Positions 22,373 through 33,308 of a stretch of DNA of 64,000 nucleotides are shown here, piece by piece (within the stretch, counting starts at the first letter, position 1; every line of letters begins with the position of its first letter). Origin of the DNA: Apricaphanius iberus (lineage: Eukaryota > Chordata > Actinopteri > Cyprinodontiformes > Aphaniidae); NCBI GenBank assembly GCA_028564705.1, contig JAPXFQ010000835.1, positions 186,001 through 250,000 of the forward strand. Direction: 5' to 3'. Position numbers and translations under genes: made by a program. The notes below the pieces were generated by a model that was not told the origin of the DNA, did not search any database, and saw nothing but the letters and a program-made list of their open reading frames with translations.

Positions 22373-23393
22373 AAAAAAATACATCTTGGATTGGGGAAAA
22401 AATATATAATAATAAAATAATTTAGGAAACAAGTTACATTCAGTAGACTTGTTATTCTCCGCTTTTCTAAAACATTTGGCTGAAACTCCTTCACCATGCT
22501 GCTGCTTCATGTTGTCAGACATAAGTACCCCACATTAAGCACAGAACTCAAATTTACACCGCTTTTTTTTTGTAGTTTAGGGGGGCGTGTCGTACCAGCG
22601 TATGTAGATGTTAAGTTACGCACTTGCTATGCAAAATACTTAGCCTATACGTTCACTGTTTTACATTTTGTAGCCGTTGCACTGGAATATCTGCGGTGGT
22701 GGAGCGCCGTTGGTAATGCCTATGTAAGGGAAACGCTGCCGTTCCGTACTATACTGGCACAGTTTAAAAAGGGGCATAATGTATGTTTGCATCCAAAATT
22801 TATTTAGCAGAGCCTGGTCCACCTTTGTTATTTATTGTAGCAAAGATTAAGGGTTTTTGTGGCCTCAAAGTATATTTGAACACTCTTCCCGATTTTAAAG
22901 CACCAGAGATAAAAAGAAAGAAAAAAGAAAACAGGATATGCCATGTTTTTTTAAATAGAAAGCTTATCGGGAGAACTTATCAGAATGCTGCCTGCAAAGA
23001 AAAAATTTCCTCTTCAGTTCCATAACAAAAAAAGAAGCTCAAATGGATTTAAAAAACACGGTAAAATCCTAAGAGAACTAAATGTGACACGGAAGCAAGA
23101 TGGTTCTTTCTGCCTCTTATGTTTCAGATCTCTCACAAACCAGCTACCTAGTTCCTAAATCAGTCAGGTTGTACAAAAGGCGAGGAAGACAATCCTTGAT
23201 GCATGCTTCACAAAAAGCTTTCTGAATTAATCAACACACAATTAGAAGCCTAGACGCCAAGGGCACATCCCTAAACGTTCTGTTATTCTTACCTTGCTGC
23301 AATAGCTTTCATGGAATTGTTTGTCTGAATATAAATCTTGATTTGATGTATTTTGTTTGTTTGTTTTACATTGTTTTTGTTTTTCTCTTATAG
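22373..23393 (+). other. Intron sequence, nothing recognised
   Basis: Intron 3 up to the exon 4 acceptor. Open frames at 22496-22807 and 22783-23025 show no domain. A pyrimidine-rich tract precedes the AG at 23392-23393. Confidence 0.4.
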
Positions 23394-23675
23394 GCATTTA
23401 AACCTCTCCCACTTAATCAGCCATGAGCTGATTTCAGACGCTGAGTTAGATGAAGTGGTTCAAGAAGCCATTGGTCAAAATGCAGAAATTGGAGCCAACT
23501 CAGTTTGGGCAAGATTAAGTTCCATTGGTATTCGAGTCCAAATGAGGAAGGTGAGAGCAAGTTTGATTCGTGTGGATCCTGCTGGAGCTGCTCAAAGAGC
23601 CATGAGTCACAGATTACACAGAGAGGCAGGTCCCAACTCATTGTGGCACATCGATGGCAATCACCAGTTAATTAG
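23394..23675 (+). CDS. Integrase-like gene, exon 4 (catalytic core start)
   Basis: 282 bases between AG 23392-23393 and GT 23676-23677, open and phase 2 at both ends. It encodes ISHELISDAELDEVVQEAI, then a GANSVWARLSSIGIRVQMRK segment, VRASLIRVDPAGAA, and the signature GPNSLWHIDGNHQLIR with the first catalytic Asp. This is the strongest evidence for the gene family. No lesion is seen in this exon. Confidence 0.75.
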
Positions 23676-23840
23676 GTAATATGGCTGAGTTAAATTTCAA
23701 GAATTTATTTGATTCCAATTGTCATTACTTGGAATCGATTACGATCCAAAAAAATCTGATCCAGTTTCATATTGATATGGGCCAGTGCTGTTGAAACCAT
23801 GTCTTTGAGCCCTTATCTTAATGTTATTCCTGTAATTCTA

Positions 23841-24513
23841 TAGCCTAGTTTATGCTTCTCAGTTTTGACGAAGAGGGATTGACACAACGCCATTATCTGT
23901 CAACAAGGCTCAGATAGGCCTCTCCTTGCGTACGGAGTAGAGGCCCAATTCTTTACTATCAGTCTCCATCAACAGAGCACGTATGCATCTAATTGGTCAG
24001 TTTTAGTAAGATAGATCGTTTCACCAGAACAGGGCTCTATAGTCGCTGTGATCAGTAGTTAATGCGGCGTTTGGCCACTACATGCTTTGTATTGAAAGGA
24101 TAACTTATCTAATCTGTTCTTTTGGCGATTTTGAACAGAAGCAGTTGTAGGAAAACAACAAAAAAGGCTGCTGTGTTTTGTTTCCATGCTTTTCTAGAGG
24201 ATTCTATGAGCTGCACTTCTAGGTAAAGCTTTACAGCTTAATCAGGATGTACTTTCTGTCGTTCATTGCTCCTTGAGGAAGAAATGCGTTCACAAGCCTA
24301 GAAAAAAACATATGAAAACATATGAAACGATGCTGTGTGATAGTAGGCAGATACGCCATGAAAAGTTAGCATCCCCTGCTGTTCCTGGTCGAGCAACGCT
24401 GAAAAAAAAAAGTGTGGAGTGGGAAAGTGGAGTACTATAAACGAAAAACGTCTGAGTCAGTACGTCTGCGTTTGAGTGCAAATTTGCGGTCGGAGAAGCA
24501 TAAACTGGGCTTA
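23841..24513. mobile_element. Short inverted-repeat (MITE-like) element, copy 1
   Basis: Starts GCCTAGTTTATGCTTCTC (23843 on) and ends with the near-perfect inverse GGAGAAGCATAAACTGGGC (to ~24510). TATA-like bases lie on both sides. It has no coding capacity. Related sequence is at 63399-64000 and, as one end only, at 45640-45834. The terminal sequence resembles Harbinger-type MITEs of fish, but the target duplication is unclear, so the superfamily is tentative. Confidence 0.55.
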
Positions 24514-24550
24514 TAACTAATACTGGGTTAAGTAACAGTTTACTTATCTG

Positions 24551-25811
24551 CTCAGCTCTCAGCGAGGACGGTCGCTTTTTTCCTTCCTCCTCCTCCTCCT
24601 GTGTCTTATCCCACAGCTCTCTGTCTCCTGTGCCTCTATCTGGAGTATCATTTGGCAATTTTCTCCGAAACCAAACTGAATAAGCGACGATGGAAATGGT
24701 CAGCTGGTCTCTGAATGCTATTGATAAAATCTACTCAACTCTACGAAGCACCGGTAAGGGTCAACCGGGGTGTCAATCATGGTGATCGGGTTTCTGCTGA
24801 TTGGAATGGGCAGTTACTGGAACTACCGAAAAATGGCAACAAAGATCTGAAACACGGTCGAGATTGGTCACTGTTCTGGAAGCGATTGGACGGCTGAAGG
24901 AACAGCTGGATGCGTTGATTCGTACTGATGGGACTCAGAACCAAATGCTGGGGGAGCTGGGACGCAGAACAGACGCTGTAAGAGGCGATCTGGCCGGCGC
25001 TCTGGGACTCATCCGCAATTTGTCATCGGACTTGGAGAAACTGTCGGTGCAGATTGGGGCAACTGGAAATTAATTGGATTTGGAACTATTAATCTGGGAA
25101 TTAATTTGGATTTGGAACTTTAATTTGAACTACAATTTGGCTGAATTAGACTGCAAAAGAAACCACTGACAGACTGAAGGGACAGAAAGGAATATTTGAT
25201 CCCTCCCTGCTATCCAAATAATTTATATTTTGGCTCCCATGAAGACCTTCAACCTAATCAAATGTCCCTGAGAAGAATGTCATCAGAGTCTCCTCTCCCC
25301 CGTACACCTGCATCTACTGACGCACACACTGACATGGTTACACACACTCACATTCACACACACCGTCTCGCTGTATCCTCAATTCTCTCTCCTGCAACAG
25401 GAAGCTGGATAACAGCGCGCCTCGATGGCAGCGCGTTAACCTGTGGACTGGAGCTCATACCTGCCCATCCTTCCTGATGTGTCATTGTTATTGTCTGAAT
25501 ATGTGCTTAAATGTTTGTTGGTGTGGTTTTTTCTATTACCTGCGTTGTGAGTGCTGTACGGACCCACAACACAGTTGAGCGTTTTTTTCCCCTCACCGTG
25601 GAACCCTCCCCTACCCAGATGTGTATTTCTCTATGTTTCATAAACGGGAGCGCCGCTCGGTGGCTGCATGCCCAACAGTGACCTGGATCTGTTTGTTGTT
25701 GTTGTTGTTTGTAATGATCTTGGACAGGTTGTACTGTATCTGTAAATTCCTTGTATGCGTCATACTTGTATGTGTCATACTTGGCCATTAAAGCTGATTC
25801 TGATTCTGACC
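24551..25811 (+). mobile_element. Short retroposon with membrane/heptad ORF, copy B
   Basis: Homologous to 2569-3784 (minus) along its length. It has a pyrimidine-rich 5' leader with (CTC)n near 24586, a conserved start region MEMVSWSLNAIDKIYSTL from ATG 24690, a hydrophobic stretch, a heptad-like region to 25073, and a ~700-base non-coding part. The 3' end is ATTAAAGC followed by (TGATTC)n at ~25786-25808. The short tail repeat and poly(A)-signal-like end mark a retroposon. It lies in intron 4 of the integrase-like gene. Confidence 0.6.
24801..25073 (+). pseudogene. Heptad-rich small protein, second copy
   Basis: The C-terminal part of the protein encoded by the retroposon: TVLEAIGRLKEQ, DGTQNQMLGELG, RGDLAGALGLIR and LSSDLEKLSVQIGATGN, then TAA. 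The hydrophobic segment (MVIGFLLIGMGSYW, from ATG 24779) and the N-terminal segment (ATG 24690) are in other frames, so this copy has at least two frame breaks. A GGTAAG at ~24750 could be a splice donor but has no counterpart in copy A. Function unknown. Confidence 0.45.
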
Positions 25812-26131
25812 AGGAAAAAACTGTAATGACACTTTCAGAACTGAAACCTTAATAGAGCAGTTTGCATTTTAAATTTTTGTTATAGCTGTAAAAAAAAGGG
25901 AAAACTATGTTAAACTGATTTTTGAACTGGTGAATAGATTTGATTCTTAGAATGTGTTGTAGATTTTAATTGCAATCATTTTTGTAACACACTTTAATGC
26001 CAATCTTATGATTTCTACATAAAACAATATCTAAGTATGATTAACACAGAAGGATAATCTTGAATATTGTTCCCACGACACATTGGTATTGAATAAACTT
26101 CAATAAACAAGTCTTTTATTATTATTTCTAG
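25812..26131 (+). other. Intron sequence, nothing recognised
   Basis: A+T-rich end of intron 4; a T-rich tract leads to the AG at 26130-26131. Confidence 0.4.
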
Positions 26132-26583
26132 GTGGCGTATAGTTTTTCATGGTGGAATTTGTGGATTCAGCCGACTGATTGTATTCTTGAAGGCCTCTGA
26201 CAACAACAGGAGAAGCACATTTTTTTAATCTATTCCTTCCACAAGATATGGCGTACCATCCCGTGTCAGGTGTGATGATGGGGGAGAGAACAATGCTGCA
26301 ACGGGGAAGTGCCATGCGGGGTCGAACTGCACATAACTAGCGGATAGAGAGGCTCTGCGGGGATCTTTGTCGGGGTCTGACTAATATGTACCATCAGCTC
26401 TTTTTTTTGAAGAAGAAGAGAGGATCATTGTACAGGATAAATGTACCCACCAACCAGTTTGTTCCAACACAGGCTCAGATGGAACAGCTCCAACAAATTG
26501 ATTTACCACCGGAGCCCCCCGGCAACCTTTGTATCGACAAGCTCCAAAGAGTCATTGCCATTTTGGAGGAGTCATTAACATAG
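26132..26583 (+). pseudogene. Integrase-like gene, exon 5 (broken core)
   Basis: Continues exon 4 as [20 protein letters not shown] and [11 protein letters not shown], then TAA. The same frame goes on after the stop to YGVPSRVRCDDGGENN, holding the second catalytic Asp. A frameshift near 26300 moves to RGSAMRGRTAHN, a TAG, then RIERLCGDLCRGLTNMYHQL with the catalytic Glu and Cys where Trp is usual. The tail FVPTQAQMEQLQQIDLPPEP through EESLT ends at 26581-26583. The order of motifs is intact, the frame is not. Confidence 0.7.
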
Positions 26584-27861
26584 ACGCTTAGAATGCAACG
26601 ATTATGTCAGCCAGAACACGTTATGCTTAAGTTCACATGTACGCATCAATGTGAATGGATAGGGACTCGAGAGCCTGAAAGGGAGCTTTTTAAATTTAAA
26701 AATCAGCACTGCTGGTGATCAGTGTGTAACATACATGTTTCCAGGTTTTCTATGTGTTGAATTTATCTTTACTTGACATTGTTTTTTGGGGGTTTGTATG
26801 GAGAGACTGAATCATGCCCTTCTACTTCCTGTCCATGGGTCCCTACTGCCAAAAATAATGAACAAGAGTCAATGGAACGACAAAGTTATTTTCTGAACAC
26901 GTTTGTAATGTGCCATGGATCAAACATATGATGTTCACGAATTTTAAAGAAAAATTTTGGATGCAGAGAAAACGCTGATTTTTCAAACAGCGGCAAAAGT
27001 TACCTTAGGTTTGGTGTGAAAACTCTTAGCGGACTACAGGTAGTGCTAGTTAGCGTAAGCTCTGTGACGACATATGTGCGCCTTGTGATTTTTAGGCACT
27101 TTAATTGAGAATTTTTACAATCAAATAAATCTAAAATCACTTGACAAATAAAGAAATGCAAATCATTAGTTATCATTTACATTGAGGTATATATGTGATT
27201 CAGGATGTAAGACAAAGCAGACCAGAGAATAACTTATCTCATCATTGACTTCAATCCATTATTTATTCTGTCAGGGGAAACATGGGCTGACAGAAAGGTG
27301 AGGAAATTTAGGCCCACCATTTTATTTTTCTAGTTCTAGATCTAGTCTTGTTCATATCTGTTTCTTACAACTGTTATATAAATGTCTTTGTTCCACCTAA
27401 TGTCTTTTTTTGGTACATTTTCAAGCCTCTACACCCCTTACTGATGGAAGTACTACAGTATAACTAGAGTCCTGTCAAAAGGCTTTTAGACACGCAGGCA
27501 TGATATATGACAGATGCATTAACTATTTGCAGCATATAGCTGTTTACTATGTTGAAATATTGTGGTTTAATCCAAAGATCATGTTTTTGTCTCATGTTAT
27601 GAACATGAACAAGAGTAAAACATTTATGAAAAAATTATTTTGAAAAGTGATGCACTGAGTGGTAAGAGGGAGTGAAAGATAGTATGTATTATTTTAGTCG
27701 CAATAATTAAAAATATATATTGGAATTGATCAGGATGACGTGTCTTCTCCACAAAAGCAGAATTTTCTGCAGCCCGCTGTGGTCTGCTGACCTCAGCAAA
27801 CCAAGCTTATATACATGTTGTACTGGTCTTTCTCAATACTGTCAGACCTTCTTTGACCGAG
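26584..27861 (+). other. Intergenic, nothing recognised
   Basis: A+T-rich sequence after the integrase-like gene. No AATAAA directly follows the stop. GCAGAATTTTCTGC near 27760 is a small palindrome resembling the repeat at 28020-28090. Confidence 0.4.
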
Positions 27862-27945
27862 TTTGACCATGCATAGTCTTGATGCCCTTAATAGAGAATC
27901 TACAATGTAGTCATGAAAAGAAATGACACTCATTGAATGAAAATT
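27862..27945. repeat. Degenerate Tc1-like terminal repeat
   Basis: Resembles the ends of the Tc1 derivative at 50828-51365: an ATAGTCTTGATGCCC-like block, AGAATCTACAATGTAGTCATGA, and CATTGAATGA. Only one end is present. Confidence 0.5.
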
Positions 27946-28019
27946 AGAATTTAACAGATAGATAGATATGTTAAAATACATAAATATATTGAAAATAATC
28001 AGAACGAAGTATCTCCTTA

Positions 28020-28089
28020 ATATCACCTTCAGGAGATTCTAGCAGATGAAAAAAACCGCATTATCTGCAGCCTGAGGTGATCTGATCCC
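28020..28089. repeat. Direct repeat flanking the tRNA-like repeat, left copy
   Basis: Contains ACCTTCAGGAGATTCTAGCA, GATGAAAAAAACCG and TTATCTGCAG, repeated with ~80% identity at 34354-34425. Within it GCAGAT and ATCTGC form a small stem. Confidence 0.55.
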
Positions 28090-28209
28090 TCTGTCCCTGG
28101 TTTAAACTATGCTTATGTTTATATCATACTTCCCTGCAGGCACCCCATAAAATATATACATAGTACAAATTATCTCCAGTAGCTGGACTGGAACTATTGC
28201 CTTGTGGCA
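28090..28209 (-). repeat. tRNA-like dispersed repeat copy C, distal part
   Basis: On the minus strand this carries the B-box-like AGTTCCAGTCC (28185-28195 on plus) and then sequence matching 60750-60850 (CTGCAGG..AGTA, AACATAA, AAACCAGGGACA). It continues the copy that begins at 34345 and is interrupted by the LTR element. Confidence 0.55.
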
Positions 28210-28797
28210 TGTGACAGAGAGTCAACATTATACTTGTATATTGTGTTTTAATTGACATTTTGTTTTTGTATAATTTTCAATTGACATATTGTGTTAAAAG
28301 AGGCTGAAAAATAAACAGACATTTATTGAGTATTAGTTGGAATCTTTATTTGTGGCTTGTTTGATTGAGTTGGGCAGACAGTTGTTTGTGTGTGCCTGCT
28401 TTGCACAGCATCCGCCTGTACCGCCTCATGGCAGCCCGCGGCCGACACCCACAATACTTTAACAGAACACAGATCATGGTTATGTTAAAGTCATTGGTAG
28501 TTAATTATAGACAGAAAAGGAAGGATTGTTGCTGCTGTTGATATTGTATTGTTGTTGTTTATATTTTGTTGTATTTTGTCTGAATCTTGAGTCTTGTGCA
28601 GGATGGTTTGTTCCAATTAGTCAATTTTGTCCAGGGTATATATCTCTCTGTGTCAGTCAGTCATTGTTGGTGGTAGGATAAGGTATGTGGGAGCACAAGT
28701 GAGCACCAAAATAAAATCCTCTTAAAAGTAATGCCTTCTTGACTCCTGGCCCTTCTTCTGGGATGTTTGTCTCCATGGCCGCTCGACCAAACTGACA
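28210..28797 (+). repeat. 5' LTR of the Gmr1-like element (588 bp)
   Basis: Runs from TGTGACAGAG to AACTGACA, with TG...CA ends. It contains AATAAAC near 28311 and AATAAAATCC near 28713. It differs from the 3' LTR by few substitutions and lacks a 229-base segment present there after GATTGTTGCTGC (28526-28537). Few differences outside the indel suggest a fairly recent insertion. Confidence 0.88.
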
Positions 28798-28799
28798 AG

Positions 28800-28812
28800 T
28801 GGTGTCAGAAGT
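28800..28812 (+). promoter_or_regulatory. Primer-binding site, tRNA-Leu-like
   Basis: TGGTGTCAGAAGT lies two bases after the 5' LTR. Its complement ends ...TCTGACACCA, like vertebrate tRNA-Leu 3' ends plus CCA. The match is short (13 bases) and from memory of tRNA sequences. Confidence 0.6.
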
Positions 28813-28831
28813 TAAAGCTGAAAAAAGAAAG

Positions 28832-29845
28832 ATGACCAGAGGGAAAAAGACAGAGCAGCATCAGGAGGAACCAGATAATGGCGAGCCTAATGCTGAACAG
28901 CTGGGGGCAGCTGCACCTGCAACAGCAGTCAGTAGGCCAGATAAGTTGGAAGAACTTTCTAACCTGGTAAAGACCCTGATCCATTCCCAGTCATCTAGAG
29001 ACCAACTTTTAGAGAAAGAGTCCTGCCGCCAAGAACAGAGGTGGAAAAATATGCAACACCAGTTTGGGCAAATTCAGGCTCAAGTGAGGGAACTGAAGGA
29101 GGAACTTGACAACAAAACCGTGAGGCAGGAGGAAGATCATGATGATGTCAATGATGGTGACCCACCAGCTCCAACACGCGAACAGCCTGTTGATTCTCCA
29201 CAGAGGGCGACACTACTACTTAAACAGCCCAAGTTACTACCACTGTGTGATGAAGATGACATCGAGCATTACTTGACAACATTTGAAAGAATTGCTACAG
29301 TGTGTCGTTGGCCAAAAGAGGATTGGGCAATTCAACTAATCCCTCTTCTCACAGGCAAAGCACGTAGTGCTTATGTATTGATGGACTTGGTTGACTCTGA
29401 AGATTATGACAAAGTTAAAGAAGTCATCCTGGCCAAATATGAAATCACAGTTGACACCTATCGCAGACGGTTCCGGGCTCTGGACATAAAGCCTGGTGAG
29501 ATTCCGAAAGAACTTTATGTGCGTCTGAAAGACCTTTTTAATAGATGGGTGAAACCAGAAACCTCAACGGTGAAAGAGCTATCCAAAATGCTGATCCTGG
29601 AGCAGTTTCTGCGGATGGTGAACCCTGAAATGGAGGTCTGGATTAAAGAAAGGGCCCCAAAATCAGCTGAGGAAGCGGCGTCGTTTGAGGGCTCTCCTTG
29701 TCGGCCCGGACTGGGAGCAGAAGACCAGCCTTCAGCCGGGACATCCACTTCAGCAGTCGCAGTAAGTCCTCTGGGGGTGAGAGGGGTGGTCAAATGCAGG
29801 CTCGAACTTACAGTAGCCCTAGACAGTTTTTTCCTAAACCAGTGA
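28832..29845 (+). pseudogene. Gag with SCAN-like capsid part
   Basis: Forms the element's particle. I start at ATG 28832, because 28799 is a GTG overlapping the primer site. An acidic, Glu-rich coiled-coil-like N-terminus (residues ~1-130) is followed by a capsid-type region (ERIATVCRWPKEDWAIQLIP, LLTGKARSAY). Then comes a stretch with LILEQFLRMVNPEMEVWIKE and RAPKSAEEAA that resembles the SCAN domain. The frame leaves the family path near 29690, so the last ~50 residues are probably out of frame; the correct continuation is read from ~29698 in another frame. Confidence 0.75.
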
Positions 29846-30513
29846 AAAAGTCATTTTCTGGGTCTAGACAAGAGACTCGTTATCAATGTAATGAGACTGG
29901 TCATACTCAATACGCCTGTCCTGGTACCAGACATAATAAGCCTTCCCTCTTATGTACTGTACCCAGACCCTCACAACCAGCTACTGTTCGAGAGGAGGTT
30001 CTAACTGTACCAGTGCTGATTAATGGTCAACGTGAAGAAGCAGTTTTGGACTCAGGTTGTTTTCAGTCGGTTGTACTTTCCAGCATTGTTCCTCCTGATC
30101 GTTGGACTGATACTAAGTCTTGCATAAGATGTGTTCATGGGGATGAGAAAGTTTACCCTACAGCTAAAATATATGTAACTGTTGACGGCCAGACATATCT
30201 TATGTCAGCTGCCCTTGTCCCAATTCTGCCGTATCCAGTTATTCTTGGAAATTATGTTCCCATATTGTTGGATCTTATCCAGAAAGTACGTTCTAACAAA
30301 TATGTTGACACATCGGTGGCAGAAAATCAGCAGCAGCAGCAGTTGAAGCCTTCTCTCTCTGTCACTACCTGTAATATGGTTACCACTCGGGCTCAAAAAA
30401 CTAAAAACCACCTCACAGAGCTTCCATTTTATCAGGTGGCAATAGAATGGGGGGCCGGTGAAACAGCGCAAGTCAAAAGCTCAGAAGAGAAGGGAAAAGT
30501 TTTTGGCTACTGA
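29698..30513 (+). pseudogene. Nucleocapsid knuckle and aspartic protease
   Basis: This frame holds a basic linker, then a zinc-knuckle region QCNETGHTQYAC in which the first Cys of the CCHC set is Arg (CGT near 29878). The protease follows, with ING then AVLDSG (active-site Asp near 30048) and flap-like YPTAKIYVTVDGQTY. A second conserved stretch is LVPILPYPVILGNYVP. The frame ends at 30511-30513, just after overlapping the start of the integrase frame, because of a small indel. Confidence 0.7.
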
Positions 30514-31853
30514 CAGAAAAGAGCAGGAAGTCACAGGAGGCCCAACTCGGCCTTTAGATTTTCAAGTGCCATCTGATATAGCTGCACTACAAAAAACTGA
30601 TCCAAAACTCAAAGAGTGGTTTGATAAGGTGATTGAAGTAGAAGGTAAAGCCACAAGAACTTTAGATTGCCTTGCTGACGCTCAGTATATCATTAAGAGG
30701 GGAATTCTTTATCGGCGTGAGGGGAAGAGTGAGGCTTTAGCACTGCCACAGAGTCTAACTAAAAAGGTCATGAACTTAGGTCATTCTATTCCATGGGCAG
30801 GACATCTAGCTTTTCAAAAGACTCTCAACAGGATTTCTACTAGATTTGTTTGGCCTGGCATTTATTCTCAGATAAAGGATTTCTGTGCTTCTTGTGAAAG
30901 GTGTCAATTAACATCATCCAGGGGTGTAGCCCGTGCCCAGCTCCAACCATTGCCACTTATTGATACACCATTTACAAAGATAGGCATGGATGTAGTGGGC
31001 CCCCTCGAGAAAAGTGCATCATTTATTCTGGTTATTTGTGACTACGCTACCCGTTATCCTGAGGTTTTTCCTCTGCGAACTGTTAAAGCCAGACAAGTGG
31101 CAACCTGCCTTATTCAGCTGTTTTCAAGAGTTGGAATACCCAGGGAGATTCTCACTGATTGTGGTACAAATTTCATGTCTCAGTTATTGAGACAGGTTTA
31201 CAGTTTACTTGGAATTAAGGGCATTAAGACCACTCAATATCATCCTCAGACGGACGTTTTGGTTGAAAGGTTCAATCAAACTCTAAAAAAATATGCTGCG
31301 AAAGTTTATCTCCAGTACAGGTTCGGACTGGGACCAGTGGCTACCGTACCTGATGTTTGCTTACCAGGAGGTACCACAGGCGTCTACAGGTTTTTCTCCC
31401 TTTGAGCTCCTGTATGGACGTCAGGTGCGAGGACCTCTTGACCTTCTTAAAGACCACTGGGAGAAACCATCAGCAGACCAGGACAACGTCATATCATATG
31501 TTCTTCAAATGAGAGACAGACTGGAGCAGATGACTGCATTGGCACAGGAGCACATGAGAATGGCACAAGAGCGACAGAAAAACTGGTATGACAAAAACGC
31601 GAGGAGCAGAACTTTTCAGGTCGGTCAGCAAGTTCTACTTCTGTTGCCAACCAGTGACAGCAAACTTTTGGCAAGATGGCAGGGTCCTTACCAGATCACC
31701 AAAGCTCTGAGTAAGGTAACCTATGAACTTCATATGCCTGAGAAAACTAAAAAATATCAGTGTTTTCATATAAATATGTTGAAGGAGTTTCATGAACCAG
31801 CACTTACACCAGCAAGTTCACCAACCACACCTTTTCATCCGGGCTGTGACTGA
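30458..31853 (+). pseudogene. Integrase (upstream of RT), frameshifted
   Basis: Inserts the cDNA into the genome. The zinc-binding HHCC is seen as GHSIPWAGH and CERCQ. The DDE core shows GMDVVGP, LTDCGTNF (usually TDQGTNF) and HPQTDVLVERFN (usually DGLVERFN). A one-base gain in an A7 run near 31288 breaks the frame; the C-terminal part resumes at 31293 with WDQWLPYLMFAYQEVPQAST and GFSPFELLYGRQVRGPLDLL, and ends with a GPYQI-containing domain. No chromodomain is seen. Two residue changes near catalytic positions suggest loss of function even without the frameshift. Confidence 0.82.
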
Positions 31854-33297
31854 TGAGGAAGAAGAGGAACAGTTATTTCCTCAAGAAGTCTCAAAACCTG
31901 TTTCCATTGATGTGTCACACCTCCAACCACACCAGCAAGCAGAGGTCAAAGCACTTCTTCAACCAGATCTCTTCAGTGAGACGCCTGGTTTCACCACTCT
32001 GACTCAGCACAAAATTCGGCTCAAAGAGACCGCAGTGCCTCATCGAAAGAGCTACAGGATCCCTGAACGTCTGATACCAAACCTCAAGAAGGAGATTGAT
32101 GTGATGCTACAGCTTGGTATCATAGAGCCATCAATCAGTGAGTGGTGCAGCCCTATTGTTTTGGTGCCAAAGAAGGATGGGTCGCTCCGCTTCTGTATCG
32201 ACTTCAGATATCTTAACTCTGTGTCTAAACCTTTGTTATATCCCATGCCCCGTATTGATGAACTGTTGGAGAGAGTTGGTAACTCTAAATTCATCACCAC
32301 ACTGGACCTGAGCAAAGGTTATTGGCAGGTGACCCTTGCACCTGAGACTAAAGAACTGACTGATTTTAAAACACCATATGGCATGTATCAGTTCAGAGTG
32401 ATGCCATTTGACCTCCAGGGGGCACCAGCTACCTTCCAGAGACTCATGGACCAAGTGTTGAGGGATGTACCACAATTTGCAGCAGCCTACCTGGATGATG
32501 TGGTCATTTTCAGCCAGACGTGGGAGGAGCATCACTCCCATCTGTGCCATGTTCTTCATCTGATCAAAATAGCTGGACTGACCATCAACCCAGCCAAGTG
32601 TTCTCTGGCTCAGCACCAAGTGGAGTATCTTGGCCATGTGGTTGGTCAAAGCTTGGTCAGACCTCGAGTTGGGAAAGTGGAGGCCATCCACTCTTACCCT
32701 GTAACTACCACGAAGAAGAAGGTCCGTGCTTTCATGGGACTGGTGGGATGGTACAGCAGATTTATTCCTAAGTTTGCTGACAGAGCTGCAGTTTTAACTG
32801 ATCTAACAAAATCATCAGCACCAAATAAAGTGAGATGGACAGAGGAGTGTGACAGAGCCTTCAGGGACCTGAAGAATGCCATCTCAACAGAGTCTATTCT
32901 TCACAGTCCTGACTTCACTCAGCCCTTCATCCTGCAGACCGATGCCTCAGCTGTGGGTCTTGGAGCGGTCCTTCTGCAGGACACACACCAAGGGAGACAA
33001 CCCATCTTGTTCCTAAGCCGGAAGCTGCTGGATCGAGAGACTCGATACTCCACAGTTGAAAAGGAGTGTTTGGCCATGAAGTGGGCTATGGACTCTTTGA
33101 AATATTATTTGCTTGGAAGACATTTTGTTCTTGAGACAGATCACCGTGCCCTGCAATGGTTGAAGTGAACGAAGGACACAAACACCCGTCTTACCAGTTG
33201 GTACCTGTCTCTGCAGCCTTATGATTTTACTGTGCAGTATCGATCAGGAAGGTCCAATTTGGTTGCAGACTCTCTTTCAAGGCTACATGAAGACTGA
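31792..33297 (+). pseudogene. Reverse transcriptase and RNase H
   Basis: Makes the cDNA. RT motifs in order: GIIEPSISEWCSPIVLVPKK, RFCIDFRYLN, FITTLDLSKGYWQV, MPFDLQGAPATFQR (usually MPFGL) and catalytic YLDDVVIF near 32490. RNase H follows with TDASAVGLGAVLLQ, STVEKECLA and ETDHRALQWL. A TGA at 33166-33168 interrupts the frame, which continues to LVADSLSRLHED and a final TGA at 33295-33297. The junction to the integrase frame near 31800 also needs a shift. Otherwise the 458-codon stretch is open. Confidence 0.85.
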
Positions 33298-33308
33298 GTA
33301 CTGTACCC

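Larger units (their letters stand above)
5216..26583 (+). pseudogene. Five-exon DDE integrase-like gene (decayed)
   Basis: A spliced gene for an integrase-core protein of the kind marked by a WHIDGNHxLIRW motif, annotated as integrase-core proteins in many fish and known from fungi; its source transposon is unclear to me. Exons: 5216-5325, 5614-5745, about 16147-16316, 23394-23675 and 26132-26583. Exons 1, 2 and 4 are open and bounded by GT/AG, and the ends of exons 1, 2, 3 and 4 are all phase 2. The catalytic triad can be placed: Asp in WHIDGNH (exon 4), Asp in RCDDGGEN and Glu in RIERL (exon 5). Lesions: a TGA in exon 3; a TAA, a frameshift, a TAG and Trp-to-Cys after RIERL in exon 5. The introns carry an L1, two L2 insertions, a MITE-like element and a retroposon. 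Expression of a shortened protein cannot be excluded. Confidence 0.72.

Noticed and set aside
28799..28831. Gag start at GTG 28799
   Set aside because: It overlaps the primer-binding site; ATG 28832 follows in the same frame.
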